In this document: piece after piece, positions 33,104 to 44,212 of the stretch
Numbering within the stretch: the first letter of the stretch is position 1
How the letters are laid out: each line of letters opens with the position of its first letter
Assembly: GCA_963556695.1 (NCBI GenBank)
Contig: CAUWAG010000018.1
Location: forward strand, 2,294,001-2,358,000
Length of the DNA: 64,000 nucleotides
DNA from: Anthostomella pinea
Lineage: Eukaryota > Ascomycota > Sordariomycetes > Xylariales > Xylariaceae
Direction: 5' to 3'
Program-made: the position numbers and the translations under genes
Notes under the pieces: generated by a model
What the model saw: only the letters and a program-made list of their open reading frames with translations
Databases searched by the model: none
Told to the model about the DNA's origin: nothing

Positions 33104-34901
33104 TCAGTTCACAGCCGAGATAGCACCATTAACCCGGTGGCCCTTGAAGTCCCTCGCCGGAACCTGCTTATCGAACAGCAGATCGAGCTCCTCGTAGGTC
33201 CTTCCCTTTGTCTCAGGAATCCTGAAGAACGCCCACACAAGGCAGACCAAGCCCAGCCCCCCGAAGAAGTAACCCAGCTTTCCCTGCATGTTGGCTTCGT
33301 CCGGGTTGATCATATAGGGGATCGCCACCGTCATGGCGATGCCCACCACCGCCTGTGCCGCCGTCGCCACGGCGATAGTTTTCGAACGCACGCGGGTCGC
33401 GGAGCACTCTCCCAGAATGACGAACGTGACAGGCCCCACGGACAGGTCGTAGGCTCCGTTCCAGATCAGCATCAGCGAACACTCGGCCCACGCGACTCCT
33501 GACGGTCGACCCGGGATGCTGTCCAGGATGCCGATGATGAACATCAAAACGACCAGGACCGACAGGCCGATGTTGAATATCCGACGTCTACCAAATCGCG
33601 AGATGAACCACCACGAGCACACGGTGGAGACCCATCCGACGGCTGGAGTAGTCTCTGTTAGCTCAAGCTGAAGTCGTGTCGTTGGGAAGGGATCTGGATA
33701 AATACTCACCAAGGAAGCCGATGCCCATGTAGAAAGCATCCTGGTCAGCCAGTCCAGCCAACTGGAAGAAGTAGGTTCCGTAGTTGATCAGGTAAATACC
33801 CGAGAGAACCTGGGTAGTATAAACTCCCGTAGAAATCTCAGTTCGCCTGAGGTTCACGCCTTTTACGGTATCGAAGTAAGTACTACCAGCTTCCATCTCC
33901 AACTCAAGCCTGTCCGTTTCCGTGATGACAGCCAGCGTCGCCTCGACATTGACCTTCTTGGACGACAACCGCCGCAGCGCGTCCCTAGCTTCTTCCACCC
34001 TGCCCTTGCGCACGAGCCACCAAGGACTCTCGGGAATGAAGAACATGCCGGGCAGGATGACGAGGACCCAGAACCACTGTATGGCGAAGGGGATGCTGTA
34101 CGCCCAATGGGTATCGAGGGTCTGGGTCCCGGCCGTGACTCCGTTGCCTAGCAGCTGTCCCGTGACGAAGCACAGGTTGGTGTAGCTTGTGAGATAGCCG
34201 CGGAGGGCCATGGGACAGACCTCCGAGGCGTAGGTCGGTCCGATGACGACGTAGCAGCCGAGGACCAGGCCGCCGAGCAACTCCCCCACGAGCAAAGCCT
34301 CAAGGGACCGCGCGAAGAATTGGATGAAGACAAGACATGCCGTCAGAGCGACGCAGCCGAAGAACGTCCACTTGCGACCGAAGAGCTCCATCGGAAAGGC
34401 CGAGAATAGCGCACCGACAACCTGGCCAATGGGGTTACCCAACGAAAGTCCCGACTGCCAGGCGGCCGGGATGACGAACTAGAAACCGGCATTAGTCTCG
34501 GGCGCGCATTCGCGGACATACACGCAACAGCGAAAAGAGCCTACCTCTCCATCATCGTGCCCAATCCCAAAGTCCTTCTTGAACTGCGGCATGGCAAACA
34601 TGTTGCCGATGATCTGGGGGTCGAAGGCGAGCATGATGACGCCGATGGACACGAACGCCGACCAGCCCACGGCCGTCGGGTACAGCTTCAGCGCCTCCCA
34701 GAAGGTCAGGGCATGCTCGTGCTGGATGGCTTCGGCGAGCGCCACGTTGCTAGACGCGGCCTTCGCGTCTCGTGAGGCCTCGTGATCAATCGCCATGGTT
34801 GTCGTCGATGTGCTGGAGCTGGCGCTACTATGATGGCCCTCGGCATTGGAGACGTGTCCCTGGTCTGGGAAGGTGCCGTAGTGTCGGGATCGCAAGCTCA
34901 T
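33104..34901 (-). CDS. MFS sugar transporter, maltose-permease type (558 aa, three exons)
   Basis: Exons 34545..34901, 33710..34478 and 33104..33654 give 559 codons; introns of 66 and 55 nt have good GT..AG and branch sites. Motifs run in the sugar-porter order: AFDPQIIGNMFAMPQFKKDF after TM1, VIPAAWQSGLSLGNPIGQ at TM2, FGRKWTF in the TM2-3 loop, FIPESPWWLVRKGRVEEA ending TM6, RFGRRRIFNIGLS in the TM8-9 loop, and PETKGRTYEELDLLFDKQVP at the C-terminus. FDKQVPARDFK at the end is typical of the fungal alpha-glucoside (MAL31/MalP-like) permeases. It should import di- or oligosaccharides with protons at the plasma membrane. No linked glucosidase gene is visible. Confidence 0.88.
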
Positions 34902-35491
34902 TTTATCTCCTCACAAGGACCCTTGATCGTTACCTACCCAACGGCCAACCTGCGGCACAATGCGAAAGAGGCAATTGGAGGGTCCTGTTATCTGCACGGA
35001 CGACATACCGGCATGCAGGTTGGCAGGTTGGCTCATTTCACAGGCCCTGATTCGGGCGGAAAGGAGGGGAAGCCGGGGTTTTGGGGAAGATGGCCGGGCT
35101 GGCCCGGCTCCCCAGCGGGGGGCCAAGCACGCGTTTCCCACATGGTGACCCCGTTGCAACCTGGTAAAATCACCCCCTATTGAAGTCTCCGTCCGGCATG
35201 TCCCTACCTATCCATTCCTGGATATCAATGCTATATTCATATTAAAAGGTTACCTCTCACTGATTTTTGGAGGGACAGTGTACAGTACCGCAGTCAACCG
35301 CCTCACATCCGCCTTGATCTGCAGTGGAATAGTATCATAAGCGAAGTTCCGAGGGCTCAGTCATCAATCACAGCAACAACAAAAAAAACAGACACTCGAT
35401 TCAGGTGCTTATGCAGATCTTATTTCATCCGCCTGGCCGTCTCGTTATGCTCGCTGGGAACCTATCTGAAGACAACCCAACCCATGGCTCA
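34902..35491. other. Intergenic with one copy of the recurring motif
   Basis: Upstream region of the sugar transporter and 3' side of the F-box gene. AGTCTCCGTCCG is at 35184-35195. No gene is seen. Confidence 0.55.
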
Positions 35492-36724
35492 CTAGATAAG
35501 CCGACAGACCCTGTCCCCGACCAGAGCAACCATCTCCTCCATGGTGGGAATGGAGCCGTGCAGGAATTCTTCCAGACGCGCGCGGTCCCAGCATATGCCC
35601 TGGAGATCGTAAATCCACCATGCACAGTTCTCGCGATCGCCGGGAACTTCGTCTTCTTCGAGGACCGAACCCGCCAGAATGAGGTACCAGCAGTCACGGA
35701 GACCAGTATCCTCGGTTTCGGGGTACGCTTCCAAAAGGTGCTGTGCGGACAGGGATCGCTTGTTCCGGTCGCCTAAAACAGGCTTCAACCACTCGTAACA
35801 CATACCGTCGACAACGTAGTCACTGAGATTATGATGAGCAGTAATACGTCGAAGGTCCGCGAAAAAAGACTCGAGGCCTCCGTCTTCCTTCATGATGATG
35901 AGCTGCGTTCGTCGAATCCCGATCTCATAGAACCAACCATCAGAAACATAGTAAACTTCGTCAGGGTGTTCATGGAGTTCCGGATGGCGTCCCCAGACTT
36001 GGAGAATTCGTAAGCAACCTAAATGTTTCGTGCGTGGTAAACCGAGCACAACTTACTGCTTTCGATGTGCCCGTCCAGACAAAACTCGATTCGGTAGACC
36101 AATGCGCCGTACCAAGGCGGGAATGATAGCCAGAAGGCCCGCTATGCACCCCAATCTCGGGGTCCAGGAGATAGACTGACAACAGAGAAGATGTCTCCCG
36201 CCAGTGCCATGATGTAGACGGCTTTATGTAGAGTCGTCATTTCCGACTTGGTGGAAGGTCGGTGCTCCGTATCGGGGAAACAAGACTGTCGGGAAGTGGC
36301 GTATACGTTGCACAATGAAAGTGACGCTATTGTGGCAGCTCACCATGTCTTTGGCCATGTCGAAAGTGAATGCGGCGGCGCCGAACGGGATGGACTTGTT
36401 ACCCCAGCGAAGATAAACACTTGCGAAAGCTTGGATTACCCTCACAGCTTTTTCATCCCCTGATGTGGACAGCAAGGTTCGCCAGTTGGCCTTGCTAGCG
36501 ACGTATCTTGCCACGGCCAGAGGGAGGAGGGTAGTTCCAACGACCTTAGTAGCGATGCTGTGGTGAATCAAACCCTTGGCGTTGACGTACGCGCGGTAGA
36601 AGGCGCGGCAAGTCGTTGCGAGGGCCGGAACGCTGTCGATATCGAGGTGCTGGAAGATCTCCTGCTTCACCTCGGGAGGTAGCGCGACGGCTGAGGAGGA
36701 CGAGATGTGGTTGTGGTCCTGCAT
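35492..36724 (-). CDS. F-box protein gene with an in-frame TAG
   Basis: Exons 36344..36724, 36057..36285 and 35492..35997 keep one frame for 372 codons. The F-box is at about residues 12-50: ALPPEVKQEIFQHLDIDSVP, then ATTCRAFYRAYVNAK. TTLHKAVYIMALAGDIFS and a C-terminal GICWDRARLEEF are typical of a large fungal F-box family. Exon 2 contains TAG at 36142-36144, within SPGPRDWGA-stop-RAFWLSF, where relatives usually have a QRAxY-like stretch. CAG to TAG is a plausible lesion. The alternative is a 39-nt intron (36142..36180) that would end at this TAG, shorter than any other intron here. The gene may therefore be dead or produce a 174-residue protein. Confidence 0.6.
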
Positions 36725-37095
36725 CTTGGGCGAGAATCTGTCTTGCAAGTCAGCTATCTGGTCTCGGGCACCGAAATGAATATCTGCAAGACTTCTTACC
36801 CCAGTGGTATTGACGTGCGGGTGTGTTGCAAATGAGGATGCGCAAGAGAGACGCAGGCTGTCGAGTGCAGGCTGCGTGAAAATATCGAAAGGAACTTCTC
36901 GAGTGCGTGGAAGTTGAGAGCCGATTGTGGGAGGGTACTCGAAAATGAGGTTGTGGTGGGCAACCGTGAAGCTGAATATGGTACACACCTCCTATACGCA
37001 TCAAAATTGGAATGGATGTGTGGGGATATATATTGCGTACCTGCCTGACGGATCTCATTCACAGCCCGCGTTCGTGAGGACATACGTCCCAATCA

Positions 37096-38010
37096 ATGAG
37101 CACTGTTCGCTTGGTAACGTGGGATCGAGGCCGAAACTGTGCTCGAGGGAAGGAAGGAGCCAGGAAGGATGAGAGGGAAGAGAATGCGAATATTGAAGTG
37201 ACACGAGCGGATCAAGCACGCGTCACCTGCCACACAGAGACCATCGTGAGGGCTCTCCGCCGCCATGGCCTCAAGAAATGGCGCGCGGTGAAGCGAATCT
37301 CTCTCACAGAGGATGACGCCACGAAATGGCTTACTTGGGCGTGAAAATACCGCACGCAGCGCGCTCAAAGGGAGCTAATAATGGCCCTCTTCTCTGATAA
37401 ATGTACCATCTAAAATGATCCCAATAGACCTGGCGAATAGGTCATCCGCCTCTCCAAAAAACGGTACTGTAAGGATCTTATGAACCCACAGAGCCACAGG
37501 AGAGCCCGTATCTCGATAATAGTCTGGGGTTTGATGCGGTTACACAATGACAAAGGTGGCCTAGGCAAATTGGTCTTCTGTGAAGGAGATCCGGATGCAC
37601 CATGTGGAAGAGTATCTGCCAGGCGCTATTAACAGGTCTTGGAGGAAGGTCTGCTTCCTTTTTATAAGGCAGGGGACCCTTTTTAGCAAGATAATGCTCC
37701 TATGCACATCAAAGGAGGCTTGCCGGAGTGGTTAGAGGACCACGGGATCTGGACTATCGACTGGCCTTCTCACAGCCCCGATTTGAACCCTATTAAGCAC
37801 GTTTGGGCAACTCTAAAGAGAAAGATAAAGGAAATAGAGCCTTGTTTTCAAGACCTAAAGGACAATATCGTTCACCAGGCGTGGGCTAGAGAGATAATCC
37901 AAGCTGCATAGTCGGAGTTAGATCCCGACCTCCCAAAGAAGCTCATCAAATCTCTCCCCGATCGGATCACGGCAGTGATTCGGGCGCGCGGCTGGTACAA
38001 CCACTATTAA
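37096..38010 (+). mobile_element. RIP-damaged Tc1/mariner transposase copy
   Basis: One continuous plus-strand frame shows a Tc1/mariner transposase broken by five stops. The helix-turn-helix end has TIVRALRRHGLKKWRAVKRI. The DDE core has FSDKC, SIIVWG, QDNAPMH and DWPSHSPDLNPIKHVWATLK, and the end is RARGWYNHY. The stops interrupt WA-stop-KYRTQ, CTI-stop-ND, PGE-stop-VIR, RRY-stop-QV and PF-stop-QDNAP. Each is explained by one C-to-T change in CpA on either strand (Gln or Trp codons to stops), the RIP pattern. No frameshift is needed. I could not see terminal inverted repeats, so the element borders are unknown. Confidence 0.8.
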
Positions 38011-38443
38011 ACCGCTATCGAATGCATATTTTGTTATAATTTTCGGCCTTATGATGTCTTTGCAGTTGAGCAGTGAATGTGGTGGTAATGGTGTGTAGAG
38101 GGCGCCGTACGGAGACTTGTGTGGGGTTAGTGTACCAGATCATGTCTCCTAGCTAGCTTCGTAGTTTCCTTTCCTCTTCACGTACAACAACAACACAGTC
38201 ATTTCTGGAATTACCAGCAGTCTAACTGTGTGTGACAATCAGGCCTGCAGCTGCGCTGGTCAGGGCTGATGGGATGAAATATCAAGATTCAACGATATCT
38301 AAGGAAGAAGAGGCAAAGTCGGAAGAGAACGGGGAAGCTAGGGGTATATATGTACATAATATGTGGAGGTATTATGTAATACCGTAACACTGTGACACGT
38401 TCATAGCTTTCTGTATAAAATAGTTCGGCGTGCCGTGCTCGAT
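38011..38443. other. Intergenic with one copy of the recurring motif
   Basis: AT-rich downstream flank of the Tc1 copy and 3' side of the small gene. CGTACGGAGACT (reverse of the recurring motif) is at 38106-38117. Confidence 0.55.
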
Positions 38444-38709
38444 CTACTCGAGGTAGAGCCAGGCTCTCGGGTTCATGTAAGGCGACGTCACGCCTTCGTA
38501 CTTCCGAACGAGTGGGTCGTCAGGAGGCCATTCGAGCTTGACGATTTGTTTCGAAGAACAAGACGCTGCACACTCGTTAGCCCACACATGTAACGATGAA
38601 AGAGGGGGCTGGGCCGATGACCCCTTTTCATACCTGCCCTAGGTGCCACCATAGCCCAATAAATGTAAATACGTGGCTTAAACAACACACTTTCTATGTA
38701 AACCTCCAT
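38444..38709 (-). CDS. Small unknown protein or last exons of a gene (65 aa)
   Basis: Exons 38634..38709 and 38444..38565 are joined over a 68-nt intron with a GTATGA donor, a GCTAACG branch and a TGTGCAG acceptor. This gives 65 residues ending SSKQIVKLEWPPDDPLVRKY and TSPYMNPRAWLYLE. The second exon looks like real protein (aromatic and Pro-rich, no low complexity), and the intron signals are textbook. I do not recognise the family. The ATG at 38709 may not be the true start, and further 5' exons could exist beyond it. There is no signal peptide or membrane segment. Confidence 0.4.
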
Positions 38710-39168
38710 AATACCAAAGGGTGGTGATCCTCATGCGTGACTCAGCCTATGATCCAACAGCCAGGCCAGTACCGCATGATCGTGTGCCGAATCCAAGACT
38801 GAATTGTATTAGAATGCGAATTCGTTCTGGACGCTTTGTGGGTTTGTCATGTTCTAGAATATAATTTCTCTCTATTACTTCCTCGATCTTCTGATCTCAT
38901 CAGGTAGATGCACCAAAATCGGTTGGAGCGCTGACACTGGTGCTTTTCAGCTGAGAACACCTGCCAGTGGCCGTTTGGACCCGAGCGGCAGGTGCCACCC
39001 AGGCCCCCATCCTCACCTGCACCGTCAGACTAAATGGAACCTCCCGCATCCAACAACACCACCATCGAGGAGTCCTCAAACACTCGCATATCATCGACTG
39101 ACCTCATTCCTTACAATTTATGATAAAGACGTGCGTCATCTTCACCCTCCAGCACACCTACCAAGGGA
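38710..39168. other. Intergenic, divergent upstream region
   Basis: No gene seen between the unknown small gene and the 2EXR gene. Confidence 0.5.
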
Positions 39169-40171
39169 ATGGCTGCCCCAGAGCCTCTGGCCAAAGAGCT
39201 ACAAGAAGCCACTCGCTTCACGCGTTTCAGCGCGCTGCCGCCCGAGCTACGGCACATGATCTGGGCCTTCGCACTCCCGCCCGACACCCAAGAACTGCAC
39301 ATCCTCCAAACGCCCAACCCCGCCGTCGCGAGCGCCTGGGTGCAATCAGCGACAGCTACAAGTACCCCAGCTTCAATCCCAAGCGCCCTAGGACCAGCGC
39401 CGGCCTTCCTGACTGTGCAAACCGGGTATCCGGTCCTAATGCATGCATCCCGCGAAGCGCGGCGCACAGCGCAGTCTCGCACCACTCTCACCTGGTCCGA
39501 AGAAGCGCGCTGCGCGATCCCCACGCGTGCCTTCCGCCCCGACATGGACATCCTGTACATGCCCTGGTTCAGCTTCCGAGGGTTCTTCCGCCAAGCCGAG
39601 ACTTTTCCCTCCTACCGGGCGCTCACGCCGCAGCTGCGCCACGTTGCCATCGACGCCGTGGTGACGGACTTCCCGGACAGGCTGGTCGACTCGTTCCGGT
39701 ACCTGCGTAGCCTGCGGACGCTGCACGTCCTATTTGGGAGTGCGACGGGGCCGTTCCGGGTGGAGGAGGCGCTGAGATTCAGGAGGAGGGAGGTTTGGGC
39801 TCAGGCCGTTTACGCGGACGGAGATGCAGGGGTTGGTAGTGGGGGTGCCGATGACTAGGCCGCGGAGCTTGAAGTGGTGGTTACAGTATGTGTTTGAGGA
39901 GGCGAGGCAAGAGACGGAGTCGATGCTTCTGGTGGCGGGTGAGAATGGTGGTAACGGTCCTGGAGATGGCGACGGCGATGATGATGACCATGGACTTCCT
40001 GGTGGTATAGGCGTCTGGGATCCTGACAGGCGAACTCTGAAATTGGACATCGTGGCCGATGTTTTCACGGAGTACTGCGCTTCGGCCGAAGGCTCACCCT
40101 GGGTCGAGAAGGGTAAAGAAAGCATGACGGATCTTGCGACGAGCATGGAATGGAACACCGGGCGGGGATGA
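39169..40171 (+). CDS. 2EXR-domain protein with a +1 frameshift
   Basis: The first frame (39169-39858) starts with the 2EXR signature, FTRFSALPPELRHMIWAFAL, at about residues 17-36. The later ILYMPWFSFRGFF segment is also typical of this large fungal family of unknown function. After EALRFRRR the frame runs into filler and stops at 39858. The next frame is instead clearly protein-like: RFGLRPFTRTEMQGLVV, LKWWLQYVFEEARQ, then WDPDRRTLKLDIV, to TGA at 40171. One extra G in the AGGAGGAGGGAGG run (about 39780-39793) accounts for the switch; without it the gene would encode 333 residues. This is either a disabling mutation or a sequence error. Confidence 0.65.
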
Positions 40172-41004
40172 AGTCATGTGTTCAACGAGTCTATTTCTCT
40201 ACAAGATCATTGTTCATTAAACACTGATTTCGAAAGGGAACCGCCGCTTCACGGAGACGTGCAATCGAAGACTCTGCCTCTGATGACGGGGCCGCTTTGA
40301 GTATCTGCAAGCTGACCGGTCTGAATCCATATCTCCTGGATGCTCTGTTTCTAAACACGCACCCGTGGTGATTAGGATGTCTGGTCAGGACACCAGAGCA
40401 TTCGTCGATGATGACTACCACGACAACCTGACTGCCGGATGACAGCGGGAATGCGTGAAAGTGGAAATGCGGGGAGCATAATAAGGGTCGATGATCTCGT
40501 TTGGGGTTCCCCAGGCGTGGTGGGTGTGAGTGGTCGACGACCACTGTATTAACGTCCCCGCTAGCTCTGGAGATTCCTCTCTCCAGCATCCTTACAACCA
40601 CTAATTGATTCATGACCGGATCCAAATGTGATAACAAACTTTTTCCACCTTTTCGCCGTTCGGGTCATCTTGTCTCCCCTTGAAATTACGTCACGAGGCC
40701 GTTGGGCGTTGGCATCCTTGGCTTTTCTCATCATGGCCTCGCCCTTCCAGTGCATTGCTGCGGAAGCAACTGAAACCCCTGCACGAGGCTGCTTCATCAC
40801 TGGGCTGTTCTCAATCGATACTACATCAGCACCGCCCTGCACCGCCCCGCACCGCCCTCGCTGCGGCAACAGGGCTGCGAGGCATACCGTCGGCTGACTG
40901 ATAGCGTTAGATATTCTTGATGGAAACATCATGATTGTGAGGCATTCACTGTGCAGAGAACCTGCTCATTCACAGGTAGCTAACGAAACGCCAAAGTTAA
41001 CAAT
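40172..41004. other. Intergenic, no gene seen
   Basis: It contains short C/G-rich repeats such as CACCGCCCTG (about 40828-40860) and unconvincing frames on both strands. Confidence 0.5.
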
Positions 41005-44000
41005 ATGGAGACGACAGCAGTCATAGGACTTATTGCGAACATTGCGCAATTCATACAGATCGGCTACCAACTTGCATTATATGCTCGGGAGGTCCACGAC
41101 TCCATCTCTGGCTTTAGTCGAGAGACTGCGCAGTTGAAGCTGCTAGTCGCATGTCAAGGAGAACACCGCAAAGGTGGCTAGCGCTGGCTTCTCCAACGAG
41201 CAAGCCAACCACGCCAAGTCTCTGCAGCAAATGGCAGACGAATGCAGTCGGATTGCCGGCGAGTTGGTTCTCAAACTGGGACGCCTGCAGACGAAGAAGA
41301 AAGGCTGGACACGCAGACTCGAGTCGGTGAAGGTTGCGAGCCAAGCCTGGTGGACCAAGAAGGAGGCTAATGAGCTGCTGACTCGGCTTATGGCGTTGGA
41401 AGGAAGGCTGGTGAGATGGTGGGAACAGTCCGAACGTCAGTAAGTAGCACCTCTTTCACCAACTCAGGTTGACAATCCAGCGGCTGCGGCTGACATCAGG
41501 TAGGAAGTAGCAAACTTTAATACTGCAAGGTCTCTCTCGACTTGAGGAAGTAGCAAACTTTAATACTGCAAGGTCTCTCTCGACTTGAGGAATCAGCAAA
41601 GAGGATGGAAGAGACGGCGACGATGTCCCATCTTCTCAGCATAGAGACCAAGTTGGACAATTGCCTTGCGCGTCTCGGGGCAGAAGCTGCGAAACAGCGG
41701 AATGAACTGATGCTCGAAGGCATAGACGCCAAAGCAGGAGTCCGGCGTGCTCAGGGTGCGCGTGAAACGCAAATCCAACGACATGCTGGTATTCTCAGAA
41801 AAGCCGTTCGGATGGCGGAAACCTACTCGGAACGAGTAGTCGACGCGAAGAGACGTTACCGTATTCTGGAAAGCCTCGTATTCCAACAAATGAAGACGCG
41901 ACGTGATAACATTGACGATGCCCATGACGAGACTCTACGCTGGATATATGATGAATCAAGGACGACATTTCTGAAATGGCTGGAGGAAGGTACCGGTATC
42001 TACTGGGTCAATGGGCTGGTAAGCAAATGAGACCCTGTGCGCCCCCTTGATGTAGCTCACCAATGACAGCCCGGTAGTGGGAAGTCCACAATGATGAAGT
42101 TTGCCTCGAGCCAGCCGCAGACCAGGGCAGCCTTGGGCAAATGGTCCTGTCATCGTCAACTCCTGACAGCAAGCTACTTCTTCTGGACCGCAGGAACAGA
42201 TATGCAGAAGTCCCAGCTGGGCCTCTTTCAGACACTGCTCTTCAACATTCTACGTTCGGATCCAGCTATTTCAGATGCCCTTTTCCCCCACGAACGGCCC
42301 AAGGAGCCGTGGGACGTCCCGGAACTCCTGACCATATTCGCCAGCCTCAAAGAAGTCACCAGCTCGACCACAAAGTTCTGCTTCTTCGTCGACGGTCTTG
42401 ACGAATACGAAGGAGACGAGGAGGCAATCATCGAAGTCGTTAAAAGCTTGACCGCATCCCCAAATATCAAGATTTGCACGTCAAGTCGGCCATGGCCTGC
42501 TTTTTTCGCCGAGTGGAATGCGTCTATTCAGACATTAGCAATGCAGGATTTTACGAGGAACGACATGGCGAAGTTTGTGGCTGAAAAGTTGACATTGGAC
42601 AACAGGTTCCGAACTCTAGCTGCTCGCGACGCCAGATATCGCAACCTGGTGCCATCCATTGCAGGAAGAGCGCAAGGGGTGTGGCTTTGGGTACGACTCG
42701 TTGTTCGTGACCTACTTAGAGATATGAGGGATAACGAGCCTTATGAGCGCTTGAAAGTCCGGCTAGAAGCCTACCCGATCGAGCTGAACAAATTCTTCGA
42801 GCGCATGCTGCTCCGCATCGACTCAGCCTTCAGAGTGGAAACGGCCCAAATATTCCTCCTTGCAATCAAGTCGAAAAGACCGATGTCTATCCTGGCGCTA
42901 CCGCTACTCGAGTGGGAGAATGGATACCAGCCTTCCACGGATATGGACTTGAGTCGTGCTGATGAATCTCGACTAGACGCCATGTATCGGTTTTGGCACC
43001 CTCGGCTCCAAAACCGGTGCCGAGACCTCATGAAACTGACGAAGGAAAGCAGCAACCCGGTATGGCTTAGGTACCAGGTTGATTTCCTTCACAGAACGGT
43101 TCGAGATTTCTTGCGAGATCACTACGTCTCTTCGCTCCGGGAAAGGGTACCCTCCTCGTTCGACGAGCGAGTCTTCTCATGCAAACTTCTCCTGCTAGGT
43201 CACGCGCCTTTGCAACGCTGCAACGGCCAGAGCAACTATACGAGCGAGTATGCAAGTCAGACAAGAGAATGGACCGGCGAGCTTTTCGTATATCTAAAGC
43301 AAGTTGATCTGGACGCCTGCTCACGGGATGATGATGTCAAAGTCGCAAATATCTTGGACGAACTAGAGGCGGCCATGGGTCCTTCCAACATAGAACATTG
43401 GATCTATAGAACCTATGGCTTCGAAAACTATGGCTTCGACCTTGGCTTCGACCTTGGCGCTGAAATTCCTGCAATCACGACAGCAGCAGGTATATCGCGG
43501 TACACTTTGAATATGGCAACAGCAGACGCCCGTCTGCTGCATAGTCCACGATGGCCCCTCCTTCGGACAGCTCTGAACTGGAGTCACGTCGCGCGCGTTG
43601 CGTTGCCTTCGCTACTGGATGACGTCGACAACACGAATAACGCGGATGTTGAACGTCTGTACGCCCATCCTAATCTGGTGGTGGGATTTCTATCACTCGG
43701 GGCAGACCCAAACCAACCATTGCAGGAGCCGTATAATACGCATTGGGCAGGAGTGTTGACGCCCTGGAGCGAGTTCGTGCTTAGGTGTGCAAAGTTGTTG
43801 CCATCCTGGGACCACGAGTCCCGCGGAGTAGCTGTTGAGATCATCGGAGCCATGTTGCGTCATGGCGCGAGGACGACGATAGACTCCGGGCATCGACGTG
43901 TTTCGGTCTTCGAGCTGCTAGGCTCTAGTCTTGAACCCGCCGTTATTGAACGTCTCCGGGCCACAGCCCCCCTAGCTACCCCCACGTTAAATACAAAACA

Positions 44001-44022
44001 AACAAACAAACAGCCCCCCTAG
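41005..44022 (+). CDS. NACHT (NPHP3-type) STAND receptor-like protein, N-part frameshifted
   Basis: The N-terminal region begins METTAVIGLIANIAQFIQIG, a helical domain usual in fungal STAND proteins. At 41152 one extra T shifts the frame between TAQLKLLVA and VKENTAKVASAGFS. A donor near 41435 and an acceptor inside or after a 43-bp tandem duplication join to EESAKRMEETATM; an intron at 42019..42069 then links IYWVNGL to PGSGKSTMMKF, the Walker A loop. Walker B is CFFVDGLDEYEG. A DUF7791-like helical region follows (IELNKFFERMLLRIDS; DFLHRTVRDFL). No ankyrin or WD repeats close the protein, but LSLGADPNQP hints at a lost repeat. Such receptors mediate allorecognition or immunity-like responses; the role here is inferred. 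Confidence 0.7.
41504..41589 (+). repeat. Perfect 43-bp tandem duplication in the NACHT gene
   Basis: Two identical 43-bp units begin GAAGTAGCAAACTTTAATAC and are followed by a further GAGGAATCAG partial unit. They lie at the intron/exon border of the receptor gene. Confidence 0.95.
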
Positions 44023-44212
44023 CAGAGAAATCTGGGCTCTTGACATGGCTTTCTCGTTACTTGCTTCCAAAGCCAATGACTCGCTAGATCTCAGCAGGCA
44101 AGATGGCCTGTCATGGATTCAGTATGGCTCATCTCGGATATAAACATGGCTTCTCTGTCATCTACTATACGCGACCCACACGTATTCCAGACTGCACGAC
44201 TTCGAGCCGGTA

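Noticed and set aside
36750..36988. Longer start for the third F-box gene
   Set aside because: The upstream extension is not F-box-like; MQDHNH at 36724 directly precedes the domain.
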